This document shows, in pieces, positions 16,252 to 24,584 of a DNA stretch of 64,000 nucleotides. The notes beneath the pieces were generated by a model. That model did not search any database. It saw only the letters and a list, made by a program, of their open reading frames with translations, and was not told the origin of the DNA. This stretch comes from JACVRW01 sp963821275. GTDB lineage: Bacteria; Actinomycetota; Thermoleophilia; Solirubrobacterales; Thermoleophilaceae. The DNA is taken from the NCBI GenBank assembly GCA_963821275.1, contig CAWGDF010000011.1:496001-560000 (forward strand). The letters are read 5' to 3'. Made by a program: the position numbers and the translations under genes. Each line of letters opens with the position of its first letter. Positions within the stretch are counted from its first letter, which is position 1.

Positions 16252-17214
16252 ATGACCGCTCGCTGGGGCCTTTCTCTCGACCTGCCCGGCCTCCCAATGC
16301 CCGAGGCCCCCGACGTGATCCGCGCTGCGGAGGCGGCCGGTTACACGGACGGCTGGCCGGGCGAGGTCCAGGGAATCGACGGCTTCACGCCGGTGACCGT
16401 GGCCGCCATGGCCACCGAGCGCATGCGGGTGGGGACCGGCGTGGTGAACGTGTTCACTCGCGGCCTGGCCGTGCTGGCACAGCACTCGCTGGCGCTCCAG
16501 GACCTGTCCCAGGGCCGCTTCGTGCTCGGCATCGGGTCCTCCTCGAACGTGATCGTCGAGCGCTGGAACGGCATCCCCTTCGAGCGCCCGCGCACCCGCG
16601 TCCGCGAGGCCGTGGAGTTCCTGCGGGCCGCGCTGGCCGGCGAGCGCGCGGGGCCCGGGGGCTTTCGCCTGGAGCGCCCGCCCGAGGAGCCGGTGCCGAT
16701 CGTTATCGCCGCCCTGCGGGAGCGCATGCTCCAGACCGCCGGCGAGCTGGGTGACGGCGCCTTCCTCAACTTCCTGCCGCTGTCCCGGGTGGAGAACGTG
16801 CTGGAGGAGATCCGCGCCGGGGAGCGCGTGGCGGGCAAGCAGGAGGGCTCGACCGAGGTCCTGTGCCGCTTCTTCTGCCTGCAGGGAGACCCCGACAAGA
16901 CGATCGAGATGGCGCGCTGGATGTTCTGCGCCTACGCCACGGTCCCGGTCTACGAGCAGTTCTTCCGCTGGCTCGGGTTCGGTGAGGCGATCGGCCCGAT
17001 GGTCGAGGCCTGGCGCGCTGGCGACCGGCCGCGGGCGCTGGAGGCGGCGCCCGAGGAGCTCATCCGGGAGGTCTTCGTCCTGGGCGACCCCGCCGCCCAG
17101 CGCGCCCGGCTCGAGGAATACCGGGCCCGCGGCGTGGACTGCCCGGTGCTCCTGATCGCCGGTGTCGAGGCCGCCGCGTACGGCGCCGCGATTGAAGCTC
17201 TCGCTCCGGGGTAG
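16252..17214 (+). CDS. LLM-class (F420-type) flavin-dependent oxidoreductase
   Basis: 320-residue TIM-barrel enzyme of the bacterial luciferase-like family. Family patches: AAEAAGYTDGWPGEVQGIDG, MRVGTGVVNVFTRGLAVLAQ, LSQGRFVLGIGSS, ERPRTRVREAVEFLRAAL and PVPIVIAALRERMLQTAGE. In Actinobacteria most members use coenzyme F420 rather than FMN; that is a family expectation here. It probably acts on a small hydrophobic substrate by hydride transfer. Divergent from the four-TM/glpX operon with only about 36 bases between the starts. Confidence 0.85.
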   Translation: MTARWGLSLDLPGLPMPEAPDVIRAAEAAGYTDGWPGEVQGIDGFTPVTVAAMATERMRVGTGVVNVFTRGLAVLAQHSLALQDLSQGRFVLGIGSSSNVIVERWNGIPFERPRTRVREAVEFLRAALAGERAGPGGFRLERPPEEPVPIVIAALRERMLQTAGELGDGAFLNFLPLSRVENVLEEIRAGERVAGKQEGSTEVLCRFFCLQGDPDKTIEMARWMFCAYATVPVYEQFFRWLGFGEAIGPMVEAWRAGDRPRALEAAPEELIREVFVLGDPAAQRARLEEYRARGVDCPVLLIAGVEAAAYGAAIEALAPG

Positions 17215-17250
17215 GCTCCCCCCGCAAACACAAACCCGAAGGAGGGGCGG

Positions 17251-17457
17251 ATGGCGGTCACCAAGATCATCGAGGTGGTGGGGAGCTCGGCCGAGAGCTC
17301 GGACGGCGCGGTGCGGGCCGCGCTCGAGGATGCGCGGCAGAGCCTGCGCAACATCAAGGCCGTGGATGTCGTCTCGACCGGACTGCGCGGCGAGAACCTC
17401 GATGAGTGGCGCGCGCTCGTGCGCATCTCCTTCCTGGTCGAGCGCGTCAGCGAGTAG
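17251..17457 (+). CDS. Dodecin family flavin-binding protein
   Basis: 68 residues, the standard dodecin length. It has the beta-alpha-beta-beta pattern MAVTKIIEVVGSSAES, a helix containing AVRAALEDARQSLRNIKAV and final strands WRALVRISFLVERV. Dodecins form hollow dodecamers that store riboflavin, FMN or FAD. The Trp that stacks on flavin is visible in DEWRALV. The start is fixed by AAGGAGGGG upstream of the ATG. It follows an LLM enzyme by 36 bases, so it may be co-transcribed, which suits a flavin buffer. Confidence 0.9.
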   Translation: MAVTKIIEVVGSSAESSDGAVRAALEDARQSLRNIKAVDVVSTGLRGENLDEWRALVRISFLVERVSE

Positions 17458-17511
17458 CCAAGCGGCTGTAACGCGCCTGGGCTTCCGTCACACTTGACGA
17501 AGCCCCGGCCC

Positions 17512-18690
17512 GTGACCCTCGCCAAATCCGACACAACGCCCCTCGGAGGGGTCGATGCGCTTCTCGGCGAGGCGCGTGAGCGCACGCTGCGCCTGATCGA
17601 GGGCGTCTCCGAGCGCGACCTGACCCGGGTCCACGACCCCCTGATGAGCCCGCTCGTCTGGGACCTGGGCCACATCGCCGCCTTCGAGGACCTGTGGGTC
17701 GGCCGCGCCGCCGGCGCCGACCTGCTGCGCCCCGAGCTCGCGGACACCTACGACGCGGCCGAGACGCCCCGCGCCGAGCGCGGGAACCTGCCCCTCCTCG
17801 ACACCGCCGAAACGCTCGCCTACATGCGCGCGGTCCGGGAGCGCGCGCTCGGTCTGCTCGACAGCGTCCCGGCCCTGATCGCGGAGATGCTCGTCCAGCA
17901 CGAGCACCAGCACAACGAGACCATGCTGCAGACCCTCCAGCTAGCGGAGCCCGGCGTGTACTCGCCGTCACGGCCCCCCGTGGCGGGCGAGGCGGCCAGC
18001 GGCACGCTGGGGCTGGATGCGGGGCCCTTCGCCATGGGCGACGCAGGCGAGGACTTCGCCTACGACAACGAGCGGCCGCAGCACCGGGTGGAGCTGTCCG
18101 CCTTTCGCATCGACCGCGCTCCGGTGACGAACGCCGCCTTCGCAGGCTTCGTGGCGGACGACGGCTACCGCAGGCGCGAGCTGTGGTCGGACGAGGGCTG
18201 GGCGGTGCGTGAACGCGAGGGCTGGGAGCGGCCCCTCTTCTGGACCGCGGACGGCGGCGTCCGGCGCTTCGACGCGCTGGTGGAGCTCGAGCCGGAGCTG
18301 CCGGTCATGCACGTCTCCTGGTTCGAGGCCGACGCCTTCGCGCGCTGGCGTGGAGCGCGGCTGGCCACCGAGGCGGAATGGGAGAAGGCAGCACGGACCG
18401 TTCCCGAGCGCGGCCACCTCGACCAGCTCGACTTCGGCCCCGGCCCCGCCGGCCCGTTCCTGGGCGACTGCTGGGAGTGGACGGCCAGCGAGTTCTCCGG
18501 CTATCCGGGCTTCGAGGCCTTCCCCTACCGCGAGTACTCCGAGGTCTTCTTCGGGGCCGGCTACCGGGTCCTGCGCGGCGCCTCCTGGGCCACCCGGCGG
18601 CGTGTGGCGCGGACGACGTTCCGCAACTGGGACCACCCGCAGCGGCGCCAGATCTTCGCGGGCTTCCGCTGCGTCACGGAGGCGCCGTGA
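17512..18690 (+). CDS. egtB: Ergothioneine biosynthesis protein EgtB (hercynine sulfoxide-forming)
   Basis: About 392 residues. Non-heme iron enzyme that joins hercynine to gamma-glutamylcysteine (or cysteine) using O2. An N-terminal DinB-like domain carries the iron ligands HX3HXE within QHEHQHNETML, near residue 130. A C-terminal formylglycine-generating-enzyme-like (FGE-sulfatase) domain follows, with DNERPQHRVELSAFRID, LATEAEWEKAA, FLGDCWEWTASEF and the closing RTTFRNWDHPQRRQIFAGFR. The GTG at 17512 is chosen; a TTG at 17494 is possible. No ribosome-binding site separates them. Its stop overlaps the GTG of egtD, so the pathway genes are translated as a unit. egtA, egtC and egtE are not nearby. 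Confidence 0.93.
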   Translation: MTLAKSDTTPLGGVDALLGEARERTLRLIEGVSERDLTRVHDPLMSPLVWDLGHIAAFEDLWVGRAAGADLLRPELADTYDAAETPRAERGNLPLLDTAETLAYMRAVRERALGLLDSVPALIAEMLVQHEHQHNETMLQTLQLAEPGVYSPSRPPVAGEAASGTLGLDAGPFAMGDAGEDFAYDNERPQHRVELSAFRIDRAPVTNAAFAGFVADDGYRRRELWSDEGWAVREREGWERPLFWTADGGVRRFDALVELEPELPVMHVSWFEADAFARWRGARLATEAEWEKAARTVPERGHLDQLDFGPGPAGPFLGDCWEWTASEFSGYPGFEAFPYREYSEVFFGAGYRVLRGASWATRRRVARTTFRNWDHPQRRQIFAGFRCVTEAP

Positions 18691-19643
18691 GCGTCGTCAT
18701 CGAACGCTGCGCCGTGCACGACAGCCTCGCCGAGGACGTGCGCGAAGGGCTGACGCGGTCGTTCAAGGAGCTGCCGCCGAAGTACTTCTACGACGAGCGC
18801 GGATCGTCGCTCTTCGATCGCATCACCGGCCTTCCCGAGTACTACCCCACCCGCTGCGAGCGCCAGATCCTCAACCGGCATGCGCCGGCGATAGTCGAGC
18901 GCAGCGGCGCCGAGGAGCTGGTGGAGCTGGGCTCGGGCAGCGCCTCCAAGACCCGCGCCCTGCTCTACGCGATGGCCGGGCAGGGAAGCCTGCGGCGCTA
19001 CGTCCCCCTCGACGTCGACGAGTCGGTGGTCGAGGCCTGCGCGCTCGAGCTCATCGAGCTCTACCCGGGACTGCGGGTGCACGGGGTGGTGGGCGACTTC
19101 GGCCGCGACCTGGGGCGCATCCCGCGCGGACAGCGGCGCCTGCTGGCCTTCCTCGGGGGAACGATCGGGAACCTCTACCCGCGCCAGCGAGCCCGCTTCC
19201 TCGCCCACCTGCGAGCCGCGATGGGGCCGGAGGACCGGCTCTTGATCGGCACCGACCTGGTGAAGGACCGGGCCGTGCTCGAGGCGGCCTACAACGACAG
19301 CGCCGGAATCACGGCCGAGTTCAACCGCAACGTGCTGCGGGTCATCAACTCCGGCCTGGAGGCCGACTTCGAGCCCGACTCCTTCGAGCACGTGGCTTTC
19401 TTCAACGAGGCGGACGCCTGGATCGAGATGCGCCTGCGGGCCAACGGCGCCCAGACCGTCCGCATCGACGGCGCCGACCTGGAGGTGACCTTCGCCGACG
19501 GCGAGGAGATGCGCACCGAGGTCAGCGCCAAGTTCACCCGCGAGGCCGTCGAGCGCGAGCTGCACGCCGCCGATCTGCGGCTGGACGATTTCTTCACCGA
19601 CCGCGGACGGCTGTTCGGGCTGGCCTTCGCGCGCCCGGCGTAG
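18687..19643 (+). CDS. egtD: L-histidine N-alpha-methyltransferase EgtD
   Basis: 318 residues. SAM-dependent enzyme that trimethylates histidine to hercynine, the first ergothioneine step. EgtD features: FKELPPKYFYDERGSSLFD, LPEYYPTRCERQIL, the SAM loop VELGSGSASKTR near residue 77, FLGGTIGNLYP, and TDLVKDRAVLEAAYND with FNRNVLRVIN. The C-terminal part (ADAWIEMRLRA, SAKFTREAV) is complete. The length matches characterised EgtD. GTG start coupled to egtB by GTGA. Transcription probably stops in the hairpin-rich 250 bases downstream. Confidence 0.95.
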   Translation: MSVVIERCAVHDSLAEDVREGLTRSFKELPPKYFYDERGSSLFDRITGLPEYYPTRCERQILNRHAPAIVERSGAEELVELGSGSASKTRALLYAMAGQGSLRRYVPLDVDESVVEACALELIELYPGLRVHGVVGDFGRDLGRIPRGQRRLLAFLGGTIGNLYPRQRARFLAHLRAAMGPEDRLLIGTDLVKDRAVLEAAYNDSAGITAEFNRNVLRVINSGLEADFEPDSFEHVAFFNEADAWIEMRLRANGAQTVRIDGADLEVTFADGEEMRTEVSAKFTREAVERELHAADLRLDDFFTDRGRLFGLAFARPA

Positions 19644-19690
19644 ATGACTGATTCCACGACCCCGCGCACGCGGATGACGCACGGGACGTG

Positions 19691-19732
19691 CTCGCTCCGG
19701 CCCGGGCCAGCCCGGGCCCTCGCGCACTACCG
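19691..19732. repeat. 42-base direct repeat, copy 1, with hairpin core
   Basis: First of two 42-base copies, 71 bases apart, differing at three positions. It contains a hairpin, GGCCCGGG paired with CCCGGGCC around a CCAG loop (19699-19718). It lies between egtD and the next gene, so it may act as a terminator or transcript-end structure. Confidence 0.7.
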
Positions 19733-19761
19733 TCGCCGGATCGGGGTCATCGGCGGGCGTC

Positions 19762-19803
19762 CTCGCTCCGGGCCGGGCCAGCCCGGCCCCTCGCGCACTG
19801 CCG
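19762..19803. repeat. 42-base direct repeat, copy 2, with compensated hairpin
   Basis: Second copy. Two of its three differences from copy 1 lie opposite each other in the stem (positions 11 and 26 of the unit, C-G changed to G-C). The stem therefore stays fully paired: GGGCCGGG with CCCGGCCC around the same CCAG loop (19770-19789). The paired change suggests that the structure matters. Confidence 0.7.
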
Positions 19804-19820
19804 ATACCTCCGGGTATCGG
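19801..19820 (+). terminator. Hairpin after egtD repeats
   Basis: Perfect 8-base stem CCGATACC / GGTATCGG with loop TCCG, directly after repeat copy 2. No T-run follows, as is common for hairpin terminators in GC-rich Actinobacteria. The likely role is to end the egtBD transcript. Confidence 0.5.
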
Positions 19821-19894
19821 CTTCGCCCTGCTTCCCCCGCCCGGCTCGGTCCCGAGCGCCCCCGCGCACACGCGGCCGCGGAACCAATCATCTA

Positions 19895-20657
19895 ATGGAC
19901 CTCGCCGGCATCGGGGCGCTGGTATCCGGCGGGGCCTCGGGCCTCGGCGAGGCCACCGCGCGCGAGCTGTCCGCCCGCGGCGCCCGGGTCGCCATCGCCG
20001 ACCTCAACGAGGAGCATGGACCCGCGCTGGCGGAGGAGATCGGCGGCCTGTTCACCGCCGCCGACGTGACCGACCCGGAGCGGGTGAGCGCGGCCGTCGA
20101 GGAGGCGGCGGAGGCCTTCGGCGGTCTTCGCCTCGCCGTCTCCTGCGCGGGGATCGGCTGGGCCGAGCGCACGGTCAAGCGCGACGGGCCCGGCCGCGCT
20201 GGCGCCGTTCGAGACGGTGGTCCGGGTGAACCTGATCGGCACGTTCAACGTCCTGCGCCTGGCCGCGACCGCGATGGCCGCGGGCGAGCCGGACGCCGAT
20301 GGCGAGCGCGGCGCGGTCGTGATGACCGCCTCGATCGCCGCCTTCGACGGCCAGATCGGCCAGGCGGCCTACGCGGCCTCCAAGGGCGGTGTGGCCGGCC
20401 TGACGCTGCCGGCCGCCCGGGACCTCGCCCGCCTGGGCATCAGGGTGTGCACGATCGCTCCCGGGCTGTTCGACACCCCGCTGCTCGCCGGGCTCCCCGA
20501 GGAGGCGCGGCGCGCCCTCGGCGAGCAGGTGCCGTTCCCGCCCCGGCTCGGCCGGCCGGACGAGTACGCCCGGCTGGCCTGCCACATCGCCGAGAACCGG
20601 ATGCTCAACGGCGAGGTGCTGCGCCTGGACGGGGCGCTGCGGATGCCCCCGCGCTGA
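19895..20657 (+). CDS. Short-chain dehydrogenase, 3-hydroxyacyl-CoA dehydrogenase-like (frameshift)
   Basis: SDR of the HSD17B10/3-hydroxyacyl-CoA dehydrogenase type, about 253 residues when repaired. Frame 1 gives MDLAGIGALVSGGASGLGEA (NAD site) through SCAGIGWAERTVK. The following frame gives APFETVVRVNLIGTFNVL, then the active-site YAASK in GQAAYAASKGG and the family ending NGEVLRLDGALRMPPR. The two parts join if one base is removed from the run gggcccggcc at about 20186-20195, so the break is one extra base. Both halves are full-quality family sequence, which favours a sequence error over a decayed gene. Adjacent thiolase fits fatty-acid or branched-chain acyl-CoA breakdown. Confidence 0.75.
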
Positions 20658-20673
20658 GCGGGGGCCGGTCCCC

Positions 20674-22253
20674 TCAGGGAGCCTGAGGCTCGGCCGGAAC
20701 CGCCTCGATCTCGCCGTCGGCCTCCGGGAGGTCGGGCTCGGGCACTGCGGGCAGCTGCGGCTGGGCCGGCGGCGGCTGCTGTGGCTGCGGGGTCTGGGGC
20801 AGGGGCGCGGCGGCCGGCGGCGCGGGCTCGGCGGGCCGGCGGCGCGGCTCGGCGGAGCCGGCGGCGCGGGCTCGGCGGAGCCGGCGGCGCGGCTCGGCGG
20901 GAGCCGGCGGCGCGGGCTCGGCGGGCGCGGGCGGGACGGGCTCGGCTCCGCTCGCGGTCGCGGGCTGAGCGGGGCGCCGGCTCCACGGACCTGCTCGTTC
21001 CGGCCGGCTGCCGCGCGGCGCGCAGCGACCGCCCGCCGCCGCTCGGCCCGGCCCCGCCGTTGCGCGAGCCGCCGCTCTGCGAGCCGCCGCGCCGCTGCAC
21101 GCCGCTCGGCGCGCTGGTCGGCTGCCACCTGGGCATGGTCGGGCGGCTGCGCCTGGCGCTGCCCCTCGGCTCCGTCACCGCCGCTCAGGCCGAGCGCGCC
21201 CAGGCCGGCCCCACCGGCCACGGCGGCCGCTACCGCCGCGATCTTGCCCGCGCCGGCCAGGGCGCCGCCCGCCGCCGCGCCGGCGGCCCCGCCGCCCGCC
21301 GCGGCGCCACCGCCGGCCGCAGCGCCTGCTCCCGCCTCGGCCGCCGCTCCGCCCGCGGCTGCGCCGCCCACGGCGCCGTCGGCCGCTGCGGCGCCCCCGG
21401 CCGCCGCCCCACCTCCAGCGGCCGCTCCGGCCGCGCCCTCCGCGGCGGCGTGCGCCGCAGCCTCGAGCACGCGTTCTTTGAGCAGCGGGGTGGCCAGCAC
21501 CGGCAGCACGAGCGCGACCCGGCGCCGCTGCCTTGTCACGGCGTCCCGGAAGGCGGTGCAGTCGTCGCAGACCTTCAGGTGACGCTGGATCGACGCCCGG
21601 CGCAGAGCGCCGCCGCTCGCGGTGGCGATGTGCTCGCGCACCTCGCGGCAGGGCGTCTCCCGGGCCGCGCGCCAGCCCGCCAGCGAGGAGCGCGCCTGGT
21701 AGACGAGCGCGCGCACCTTCTCCTGGCGGCAGCCGATCGCCTCCGCGACCTCGTCGTGCTGGAGGTCGTGGAGCTCCGAGAGCACCAGGGCGGCCCGCTG
21801 GTCGTCGGGGAGGCGGCCGATGTCGGCGACCAGCTCGCGCAGGTCGGCTCGCCGCTCGACCTCCTCGGAGAGGCCGGCGGCCGCGAGCCTCAGCTCGTCG
21901 CTCGGCAGCTCTCGCCGGGCCCGGATCGACGAGATGCAGCGGTTGCGCGCCACGGCGTAGAGCCAGGGCCGAAGCCGGGTCGGAAGGTCCCCCGCGGCCA
22001 GCTGCTGGTAGGCGGCGGTGAGGGTGTGCTGCAGCGCATCCTCCGCCTCCTCGCGGGAGCCGAGCATGTGGCGGCAGAGCGAGAGCAGACCCCGGTGGTG
22101 GCGGTCGAAGAGCGCCTCGAAGGCCGTCTCGTCGCCGGCCGCCACCATCCGCGCGAGCTCGGCGTCCTCCACGCCTTGGAGCGAGTCGGGCGCCTCCCGC
22201 AGCGCACGAGCGAGCATGGCCTTCGGGTTCCCCGGCAGGTGTCCCTCAAACAC
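20674..22253 (-). CDS. ECF sigma factor fused to a zinc anti-sigma domain, membrane segment and Ala/Pro-rich tail
   Basis: An ECF sigma factor occupies about residues 25-190: region 2 (ALFDRHHRGLLSLCRHML, TLTAAYQQLAAGD, RPWLYAVARNRCISSIRARR) and region 4 (LPDDQRAALVLSELHDLQHD). A zinc-binding anti-sigma motif HX3CX2C follows in RHLKVCDDC near residue 230, then an Ala/Gly-rich low-complexity linker and a hydrophobic helix (KIAAVAAAVAGGAGLGALGL). Downstream the original frame stays open far into the opposite SDR gene and reads as Arg/Pro/Ser. A second frame gives a cleaner Pro/Ala/Glu tail ending AEPQAP at a TGA at 20676, so a frameshift near 20960-20990 is likely. GTG start 22253; ATG at 22217 is possible. 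Resembles ECF groups whose own C-terminus carries the anti-sigma part. Confidence 0.68.
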
Positions 22254-22331
22254 CGGAGCGGCGCCCCGCCCCGATGGCCGTGCCTAAGATCAGGTGGCCG
22301 CGCTCACCCCCCACCTCAGGAGACTGAACCG

Positions 22332-23495
22332 ATGCCCGAAGCAGTGATCGTCGACGCCGTTCGCACGCCGATCGGACGTGCCTTCAAGGGCTCGCTCGCC
22401 CAGCTGCGCCCGGACGAGATGGGCGCGTTCGTGCTCGACGCGCTGCTCGAGCGCAACAGCGGCGTCGACCCGGAGCTGATCGAGGACGTCTACTGCGGCG
22501 TCGGCCTCCCCCAGGGACTGCAGGGCTTCAACATGGCCCGGATCATGGTCCTGCTCTCGGAGCGACTTCCGAACTCGGTGAACGGGGCCACCGTCTCGCG
22601 CTACTGCGCGTCCAGCCTGGAGACGATCCGCCAGGCCGCCAACGCGGTCCAGGCCGGACAGGGCGAGGCCTTCGTGGCCGCCGGGGTCGAGTGGGTCTCC
22701 CGTTACAACGAGTCGGTCGAGGGGGCCCGCCCGCAGGACCAGAACGAGAGGCTGCAGGGCGGCAACGGTCAGCCGGACGCCTACATCACGATGGGTCTCA
22801 CCGCCGAGAACGTGGCCGAGCGCTACGAGGTCCCGCGTGCCGCCATGGATCAATACGCGCAGCGCTCACAGGAGCTCGCGGTGCGCTCACAGGAGGACGG
22901 CTACTTCGAGCGCGAGATCGTGCCCGTCACCCTTCCCGACGGCACCGAGGTGGCCAAGGACGACGGGCCGCGGCCGGGCTCCAGCCTTGAGAAGCTGGCG
23001 GAGCTCGACCCCGCGTTCAAGGAGGGCGGCAAGGTGACGGCGGGCAACTCCTGCCCGCTCAACGACGGGGCCGCGGCCGTGCTGGTGATGTCGGCCGAAA
23101 AGGCGGCGGAGCTCGGCCTTCGCCCACGCGCCCGGATCGTCACCGCCGCCACGGCGGCCATCGAGCCCGAGTACATGGGCGTGGCCCCGATCGGCGCCAT
23201 CCGCAAGGTGCTCGACCGTGCCGGCATGACCATCGGCGACGTGGACACGGTGGAGCTGAACGAGGCCTTCGCGGCGCAGGTGATCCCGATCATGGACGAG
23301 TGCGACATCCCGCTCGAGAAGCTCAACCCGCACGGCGGCGCGATCGCGCTCGGCCACCCCTTCGGAATGACCGGCGCCCGCATCATGACCACGCTCCTGA
23401 ACGGTCTCGAGACCGACGACAAGAGCATCGGGCTCGAGACCATGTGCGTCGCCGGCGGACAGGGCCAGGCGATGATCGTCGAACGCCTCAACTGA
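22332..23495 (+). CDS. Acetyl-CoA acyltransferase (thiolase)
   Basis: 387-residue thiolase that cleaves 3-ketoacyl-CoA in beta-oxidation, or condenses two acyl-CoAs. The nucleophile Cys is in VSRYCASSLETI near residue 93; the catalytic His is in GGAIALGHPFGMTGARI near 345; the second Cys is in CVAGGQGQAM near 376. VELNEAFAAQ is also conserved. Start ATG at 22332 with AGGAGACTG upstream. It is transcribed divergently from the ECF sigma gene. Which chain length it serves is not visible. Confidence 0.93.
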   Translation: MPEAVIVDAVRTPIGRAFKGSLAQLRPDEMGAFVLDALLERNSGVDPELIEDVYCGVGLPQGLQGFNMARIMVLLSERLPNSVNGATVSRYCASSLETIRQAANAVQAGQGEAFVAAGVEWVSRYNESVEGARPQDQNERLQGGNGQPDAYITMGLTAENVAERYEVPRAAMDQYAQRSQELAVRSQEDGYFEREIVPVTLPDGTEVAKDDGPRPGSSLEKLAELDPAFKEGGKVTAGNSCPLNDGAAAVLVMSAEKAAELGLRPRARIVTAATAAIEPEYMGVAPIGAIRKVLDRAGMTIGDVDTVELNEAFAAQVIPIMDECDIPLEKLNPHGGAIALGHPFGMTGARIMTTLLNGLETDDKSIGLETMCVAGGQGQAMIVERLN

Positions 23496-23561
23496 CGGCC
23501 GCCGGCGTCCCCACGAAGGCGATGAGCCCCCGGCGGTCGAAGCGCTCGAGGGGCTGCGGAG

Positions 23562-24509
23562 CTAATCGCCGAGCAGCAGGACGATCTTGCCCAGCTTGCC
23601 GCCCTCCTGAAAGCGCTCGTAGGCGGCCTCCGCCTCGGCGAGCGGGAAGCTGGCCGCCACGGGAACGCTCAGGTCGCCGCTCGCGAACGCGGGCAGGACC
23701 TCCTTCTCCACCAGGCGCGTGGCCAGCGCCTTCTCCTCCAGCGCGCGGGAGCGCAGGGTCGAGCCCTGGATGCTTCCCCGCTTCTGCATCAGGGCCACCA
23801 GGTTGATCTCCGACTTGGGGCCGGTGCCGCCGACGCCGATCACCACGATGCGGCCACCGGTCGCGAGCGACTGCAGGTTGCCGGCCAGGTTCCCGGCGCC
23901 CACCAGCTCGAGGATCACGTCGTAGGGGCCGTGCTCCTCGAAGCCCTCGGGCTCGAGCACGCGGGCCCCGAGGCCCTCGACCCCGGCACGCAGCTCCTCC
24001 CGCCGGACCGTGGCGCTCACCCGGGCCCCGGCCGCCCGGCCGAGCTGCACGGCGGCCGTGCCGACTCCGCCCGCGGCGCCGTGCACCAGCAGTCGCTCGC
24101 CGGGACGCAGCCCGGCCTGACTGAAGAGGGCGTCGTGGGCGGTCACGAACACCTCGGGCAGCCCCCCGGCCTGGGGCCAGTCGAGCCCCTCCGGCACCGG
24201 CATTGCGCCGCGTTCGTGCACGAGCGCCAACTCGGCCTGCCCGCCACCGCCGACCACCGCCATCACCCGGTCCCCCTCGGAGAAGCGCCGCGCATCCGGG
24301 CCCAGTGCCGCCACCTCCCCCGCGAGCTCGAGGCCGGGGATGTCCGGCGGCGACCCCGGCGGCGCCGGGTAGGCGCCGCGCAGCTGCAGCATGTCGGCGC
24401 CGTTCAGCCCGGCCCCGCGCACGCGCACGAGCAGCTCGGCGCCGCCGGGCTCGGGATCGGGACGCTCCTCGACCACGATTCGCTTGTCCTGGATGGTTAC
24501 GGCACGCAC
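23562..24509 (-). CDS. Zinc-independent quinone oxidoreductase (MDR family)
   Basis: 315 residues of the quinone-reductase branch of medium-chain dehydrogenases: GroES-like N-terminus (GAGLNGADMLQLRGAYPAPP, PDIPGLELAGEV), then the NADPH fold LLVHGAAGGVGTAAVQLGRA near residue 140. The structural-zinc cysteines and catalytic-zinc Cys/His of alcohol dehydrogenases are absent, so it is not an alcohol dehydrogenase. Likely reduces quinones or alpha,beta-unsaturated carbonyls with NADPH. The 66-base gap to the thiolase stop is convergent and holds no obvious hairpin. Confidence 0.87.
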   Translation of the reverse strand: MRAVTIQDKRIVVEERPDPEPGGAELLVRVRGAGLNGADMLQLRGAYPAPPGSPPDIPGLELAGEVAALGPDARRFSEGDRVMAVVGGGGQAELALVHERGAMPVPEGLDWPQAGGLPEVFVTAHDALFSQAGLRPGERLLVHGAAGGVGTAAVQLGRAAGARVSATVRREELRAGVEGLGARVLEPEGFEEHGPYDVILELVGAGNLAGNLQSLATGGRIVVIGVGGTGPKSEINLVALMQKRGSIQGSTLRSRALEEKALATRLVEKEVLPAFASGDLSVPVAASFPLAEAEAAYERFQEGGKLGKIVLLLGD

Positions 24510-24584
24510 GGTCGGGAACTAAAGCACGGCGGGCCGCGGATGAACGAATTCGTCCCAACCGTTGAATAAACTGCGGTGCCCCCG

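Noticed and set aside
16216..16485. N-terminal extension of the four-TM protein by 90 residues
   Set aside because: It would be antisense to the start of the LLM gene and has no membrane or family character.
20175..20673. Extension of the ECF sigma frame to 20175
   Set aside because: It would run the full length of the SDR gene on the other strand and reads as antisense-like Arg/His/Gly. A frameshift before the TGA at 20676 is more likely.
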